Source of the DNA: Acidobacteriota bacterium
GTDB lineage: Bacteria > Acidobacteriota > Thermoanaerobaculia > Gp7-AA8
Reading direction: 5' to 3'
Assembly (NCBI GenBank): GCA_003222375.1
Contig: QHVX01000076.1
Coordinates: 1-9,170 of the forward strand
DNA: 9,170 nucleotides
Shown: piece after piece, positions 6,722 to 9,170 of the stretch
How positions within the stretch are numbered: position 1 is the first letter of the stretch
Layout: each line of letters opens with the position of its first letter
Made by a program: the position numbers and the translations under genes
Notes under the pieces: generated by a model
What the model saw: the letters and a program-made list of their open reading frames with translations, nothing else
Databases searched by the model: none
Told to the model about the DNA's origin: nothing

Positions 6722-7158
6722 TATGCCCCGACAGGTGTGGGCATGCGCAAATCGACGAGCTCGATTCCGACCTCATTCGCCACCTGGCGCGCGCGTTCAT
6801 CGCGGTAAAACTCGCCGTAGAAAATTTTGCGGATGCCGGAGTTCGCGATCAGCTTGAAGCAGTTCCAGCACGGCGAGGCGGTGGTGTAGAGCTCGCCAGC
6901 GTCGACGCTCACGCCGTTCTTGGCCGCCTGCAGGATCGCATTGGCCTCTGCATGCACGGTCGTGATGCAATGCCCGTCTTCCATCACGCATCCGATTTCT
7001 TCGCAATGCGGCAGCCCGCGAATCGATCCGTTGTATCCCGTCGAAAGCACTGTCCGATCGCGCACGATCACGGCGCCGACATGCTTGCGCGGACATGTCG
7101 ACCGCGTGGCGGCTTGATGCGCAATTCCCATGAAGTATTCGTTCCAGCCGGCGCGCAC
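6721..7158 (-). CDS. dCMP deaminase / ComEB-family cytidine deaminase
   Basis: This is a 145-residue zinc-dependent deaminase, predicted to convert dCMP to dUMP for thymidylate supply. The N-terminus WNEYFMGIAHQAATRSTCPR (5-24) and VGAVIVRDRTVLSTGYNGS (27-45) are typical of the dCMP deaminase/ComEB group. Zinc and catalytic residues are visible: HAEANAI (His69, Glu71) and SPCWNC (Cys97, Cys100). Extra Cys52 and Cys57 (HCEEIGC) resemble the second metal site of this family. I place the start at GTG 7158. It directly precedes the conserved region and lies seven bases after TACAAT. A longer reading from 7218 would run into the divergent receiver gene and adds only an Arg/His-rich extension. The gene heads the operon with tsaB and rimI. 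Confidence 0.92.
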   Translation of the reverse strand: MRAGWNEYFMGIAHQAATRSTCPRKHVGAVIVRDRTVLSTGYNGSIRGLPHCEEIGCVMEDGHCITTVHAEANAILQAAKNGVSVDAGELYTTASPCWNCFKLIANSGIRKIFYGEFYRDERARQVANEVGIELVDLRMPTPVGA

Positions 7159-7165
7159 GACGGCG

Positions 7166-7171
7166 ATTGTA
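7166..7171 (-). promoter_or_regulatory. -10 element TACAAT of the deaminase-tsaB-rimI operon
   Basis: TACAAT on the minus strand is followed by seven bases and then the GTG at 7158. The expected transcription start (about 7159) falls within one base of the start codon, so the mRNA should be leaderless. The element sits in the 21-base gap to the divergent receiver gene. Confidence 0.6.
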
Positions 7172-7179
7172 ACGTGCGC

Positions 7180-7572
7180 ATGAAACCTGCAGAAATGACG
7201 CCTGTGCCTGTGAAGCAAAAGGTGCTGATCGTGGAGGACAACTCGGACGTGCGCCGTCTGTACGCGATCGGTCTCAATCAGCGCGGGTTTCAGGTGAAGC
7301 TGGCTGCCAATGGCGCAGAAGCGTTTGAACGCATCACGTCAGAGCGGCCTGACGTCATCCTTCTCGACTGGGTCATGCCGCTGATGGACGGCAGCGAGAT
7401 GCTCAACAAGCTCTCGTCCGACGGCGCGCCGCACGTGCCAATCATTGTCATCAGTGGACATCAGCCTCCGACGGACAAGCTTCTGGATCCTCGCATCCGA
7501 CGGTGGCTGACCAAACCCGTCACCATCGAGCAACTGGTGGCGGAAATCGAGGGGCGCCTCGTCCTTCGCTGA
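7180..7572 (+). CDS. Stand-alone receiver-domain response regulator (CheY-like)
   Basis: This 130-residue protein consists of one REC domain with no output domain. All phosphotransfer residues are present: the acidic pair Glu19-Asp20 in VLIVEDN, phospho-acceptor Asp63 in VILLDWVMP, switch Ser92 in PIIVISG and Lys112 in LTKPV. It is therefore expected to be phosphorylated by a histidine kinase and to act through protein contacts. No kinase lies in the window. The FHA gene starts 20 bases downstream, so the pair may form a signalling module, although the FHA gene seems to have its own promoter. The start may be ATG 7180 or ATG 7195. Both precede the domain, and neither has a clear ribosome site. 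The gene is divergent from the deaminase gene with only 21 bases between. Confidence 0.92.
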   Translation: MKPAEMTPVPVKQKVLIVEDNSDVRRLYAIGLNQRGFQVKLAANGAEAFERITSERPDVILLDWVMPLMDGSEMLNKLSSDGAPHVPIIVISGHQPPTDKLLDPRIRRWLTKPVTIEQLVAEIEGRLVLR

Positions 7573-7579
7573 GTTCGGA

Positions 7580-7585
7580 TAGAAT
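7580..7585 (+). promoter_or_regulatory. -10 element TAGAAT of the FHA gene
   Basis: TAGAAT is followed by seven bases and then ATG 7593. The predicted transcription start (about 7592) practically coincides with the start codon, implying a leaderless mRNA. No Shine-Dalgarno-like sequence fits in the gap, and no clear -35 hexamer is seen. Confidence 0.6.
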
Positions 7586-7592
7586 CGTTCAC

Positions 7593-8033
7593 ATGGCCAA
7601 GCTGTTCTTCGTCGGCCTGGACGGAACAGAGAAGAGCTACCGCCTTCAAACGCATCGACCTTTCACGGTCGGCCGCGATCCAGGAAACGATATTATTTTG
7701 CGCGACCCGAAAGTGTCGCGGCATCACGCCGAAATCGTGTTCGAGCGCGGATTCTTCGTGCTTCACGATCTCGCGTCGGCCAACGGAACGTGGGTCAATG
7801 GAAAGCGCGTGCGGGTGGCCCCCCTCACTCACGGCGCAAAACTGCGGATGGGAAATACGTACGGCCGTTTCTCGGAAGAGCTGCCGACCGAGGACGATGA
7901 CAAGCAGGAGGCGCTGCCGCAGACCGAGGATGTCGGATCGGTCCCGACGAATGCGCACGAGAGTTTCACGCCGGTGGTGACGCAGCCCCACGACAAAGTC
8001 GGCGCTGACGATCTAAAAAAAAAAGTTAACTGA
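7593..8033 (+). CDS. FHA-domain protein, short form (ends just after an A10 run)
   Basis: FHA domains bind phosphothreonine peptides. This 146-residue reading has the full signature: GR (27-28), SRHH (42-45) and NGTWVNG (64-70), within a domain of about residues 4-95. After it comes an acidic, Pro/Thr/Glu-rich linker (96-141). The printed frame ends as LKKKVN, with the three lysines encoded by the A10 tract and the stop at 8031-8033. The linker character continues on the far side of the run, but in the +1 frame, leading into the membrane protein at 8131-8790. The short protein may be a real product, one of two products, or an artefact of the homopolymer length. The gene follows a receiver protein, suggesting phospho-signalling. 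The domain call is secure; the C-terminus is not. Confidence 0.88.
   Translation: MAKLFFVGLDGTEKSYRLQTHRPFTVGRDPGNDIILRDPKVSRHHAEIVFERGFFVLHDLASANGTWVNGKRVRVAPLTHGAKLRMGNTYGRFSEELPTEDDDKQEALPQTEDVGSVPTNAHESFTPVVTQPHDKVGADDLKKKVN
8015..8024 (+). other. A10 homopolymer: candidate transcriptional slippage or frameshift site
   Basis: Ten consecutive A residues encode lysines at the end of the FHA reading frame. This is the longest homopolymer in the window; the next longest runs I see are six. Losing one A, or gaining two, joins the FHA frame to the frame open from 8017 to 8790. The run is long enough for RNA polymerase slippage of the kind known at the A9 run of Thermus dnaX. A classical -1 ribosomal shift here reaches a TAA at 8027-8029 after one or two codons, so it would not make the fusion. 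Confidence 0.7.
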
Positions 8034-8130
8034 CCCTGGCGTCGGAGAGCTTCCAACCGAGCCGCTGCCCGACCAGCATCCTGCTGCCGCCGGCGTTTTT
8101 GCGAAATCGCGATACCGCTTCACGACCGGC

Positions 8131-8790
8131 GTGCGCTTCGGCGAGATCGTCACGATCCGCGCCGACAGCGGGGACGCACTTCTGAGCTATCGCAGCTTCG
8201 CCAGCATCGTCGGAATCGTGGCGCTGGTGGTGTCGGTGATTGTGGCGGTCACCGGAGTCTCGGCCGTTTTGTTCCTCCTGTTCGACGGACGCATCTTTCC
8301 GGCTGTCATGGCCCTTCTGTTGAGCGCGGCGTTCGTCGTCGTCATCGCGATGCTCGTTCCGACGACGCACGTCAACCTTTTCGAAGGCTCGCATCCAGTG
8401 CTGCAAATCGTGCAGCAGAGCAATGTCAGCTTTCCGGTCGTGACCTACGCCGTGGGGACGCCGGAACAGAAAGTGATCGGGCGGTTGCGAAAGAACATCT
8501 GGTCGCGACTCGGCCGCAACCGATGGAACATTCTGACAACAAATGGCGATCGTCCGATCGGTTACGCCGCCGAAGAATCGCTGTCGCGCGCGCTGATGCG
8601 GAAATTCGCTGGGAAGTTCAACGCCCGCTATCAATCCAACATCCGCATCAACTACCTCGGCAAAAGCGCGGGGTGGATCATTCGACGGCCGGACGTCAAC
8701 GGCGATGTCGACGTCCTGGAAGTCGCGGGAGAAATCGATCGCCGGCTGGCGGTCGCGTTGGCAACGCTGATCCTGGGGAGTGAGCCGTAG
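8131..8790 (+). CDS. Two-helix membrane protein with scramblase/LURP-one-like C-terminal domain; probable second half of the FHA gene
   Basis: Read from GTG 8131 this is 219 residues, but the frame is open from 8017, directly after the A10 run. Two hydrophobic helices lie at about 24-51 and 55-76, separated by a short FDGR loop. The cytosolic-type C-terminal part (about 85-219) has repeated beta-strand pairs such as RWNILTTNGDRPIGYAAEE and SAGWIIRRPDVNGDVDVLEVAG, ending in EIDRRLAVALATLILGSEP. The pattern recalls the tubby-like barrel of phospholipid scramblase and LURP-one proteins; this is a low-confidence resemblance. No ribosome site or promoter hexamer precedes GTG 8131. The upstream bases 8032-8130 translate to an acidic, Pro-rich linker like that of the FHA protein. 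I infer that it is normally made as the C-terminal part of a 398-residue fusion (fusion residues 180-398). Confidence 0.75.
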   Translation: MRFGEIVTIRADSGDALLSYRSFASIVGIVALVVSVIVAVTGVSAVLFLLFDGRIFPAVMALLLSAAFVVVIAMLVPTTHVNLFEGSHPVLQIVQQSNVSFPVVTYAVGTPEQKVIGRLRKNIWSRLGRNRWNILTTNGDRPIGYAAEESLSRALMRKFAGKFNARYQSNIRINYLGKSAGWIIRRPDVNGDVDVLEVAGEIDRRLAVALATLILGSEP

Positions 8791-8793
8791 AAT
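8788..8793 (+). promoter_or_regulatory. -10 element TAGAAT of the last gene, overlapping the upstream stop codon
   Basis: TAGAAT is followed by six bases and ATG 8800. The expected transcription start falls on the A of the ATG. The TAG is also the stop codon of the membrane protein, the same arrangement as at the lysS promoter. Confidence 0.6.
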
Positions 8794-8799
8794 GCGTTC

Positions 8800-9170
8800 A
8801 TGCGCGTCAATTCGAAGGGGCTGGTGAACGGCCCGGCGAGCGGATCGTGCGCCGACTCCGTGATGTCGCGACCGAAGATCCAGCGCGGTCGTCCGGTCAT
8901 TTACGCTGAGATCTCTATCCGATGCACCTCAATCGAGGAACTTGATGACGCCCTTCCGGCCGAACTGTTCGTTCGCGAACCGTTACCGTACGAAGCGGCG
9001 TTCTTAGCGGGCAAAGTTTTTTATTGCTTACCGAGCGCGGCGGAAGAAAGCGAGCCCCTCTTCCGGACTTCTACATTGGCGCTCACGCCGCAATCGCAGG
9101 CTATCGCCTTCTCACCAGAGATGTTCGGCGATATCGAACGTACTTTCCCGCGCTCGAGCTCATCGCGCCG
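8800..9170 (+). CDS. Hypothetical protein, partial at window end
   Basis: An open frame of 123 codons starts at ATG 8800 and runs off the window without a stop. I do not recognise it. The first ~30 residues are polar, with SRPKIQRGRPVIYAEISIRC in the middle. The rest is a soluble-looking mix with CTSIEELDDALPAELFV and FRTSTLALTPQSQAIAFSPE, and without membrane segments. The main support for the start is the TAGAAT hexamer six bases upstream, matching the other genes here. Base composition is a little lower in GC, and a T6 run occurs near 9020. The serine-rich last residues may mean that the true frame changes or that the coding part ends soon after. Confidence is moderate to low. Confidence 0.5.
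   Translation, partial: MRVNSKGLVNGPASGSCADSVMSRPKIQRGRPVIYAEISIRCTSIEELDDALPAELFVREPLPYEAAFLAGKVFYCLPSAAEESEPLFRTSTLALTPQSQAIAFSPEMFGDIERTFPRSSSSR

Noticed and set aside
7159..7218. Longer start of the deaminase at 7218
   Set aside because: The added residues are Arg/His-rich, lie antisense to the receiver gene, and precede the TACAAT promoter element.
8015..8029. Classical -1 ribosomal frameshift at the A run (AAAAAAG type)
   Set aside because: The -1 frame meets TAA at 8027-8029 at once, so it cannot produce the fusion; only a +1 or -2 shift, or a changed transcript length, does.
8026..8634. Minus-strand open frame opposite the membrane protein
   Set aside because: It is His/Arg/Asp-rich without motifs, while the plus strand encodes clear membrane helices and beta-strand repeats.
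1..9170. CRISPR arrays, tRNA or rRNA genes, insertion sequences, attachment sites
   Set aside because: No regularly spaced repeats, RNA gene signatures, transposase frames or terminal repeats were seen, and coding sequence fills almost the whole window.

Overview
This is a gene-dense, GC-rich bacterial chromosomal segment. It has ten or eleven protein genes, no RNA genes, no mobile elements, and no gap over about 40 bases between coding regions. The gene set is selA, an MXAN_5187-type domain protein, a TPR lipoprotein, lysS, a LolC/LolE-type permease, a large orphan lipoprotein, rimI, tsaB, a dCMP deaminase, a receiver protein and an FHA protein. Together with pervasive near-leaderless starts, this suits a diderm soil- or sediment-type lineage such as Acidobacteriota, with Myxococcota as the alternative. 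That assignment is inference from gene content only. SelA implies that the organism makes selenocysteine.

Layout. On the minus strand, positions 611-1 hold the N-terminal ~203 residues of SelA, cut by the window edge. Its ATG overlaps the ATG of a divergent plus-strand gene at 610, within a shared CATG. The plus-strand run is MXAN_5187-like protein (610-1212), TPR lipoprotein (1209-1946), lysS (1960-3507), LolC/E-type permease (3504-4652) and an unknown lipoprotein (4649 to at most 5854). Most joints are ATGA/TTGA overlaps, so translational coupling is likely. The minus-strand operon dCMP deaminase > tsaB > rimI (7158-5667) converges on the lipoprotein gene and overlaps its 3' end. Divergent from it are a stand-alone receiver protein (7180-7572), an FHA-domain protein (7593-8033), a membrane protein reading frame (open 8017-8790), and a partial unknown gene (8800 to the end).

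The most notable feature is a run of ten A residues at 8015-8024, at the end of the FHA gene. In the printed frame the FHA protein ends nine bases after the run. If one A is skipped, or two are added, the frame continues without interruption into the membrane protein. The result is a 398-residue FHA - acidic/proline-rich linker - two membrane helices - scramblase/LURP-one-like protein. This could be transcriptional slippage making a soluble and a membrane form, a phase-variable tract, or a homopolymer error in the assembly.

A second theme is promoters fused to start codons. TAGAAT or TACAAT hexamers sit 6-10 bases before the start codon of lysS, the FHA gene, the deaminase gene and the last gene, with weaker cases at selA and its divergent neighbour. 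This predicts leaderless or nearly leaderless mRNAs. In two cases the TAG stop of the upstream gene forms the first half of the hexamer.
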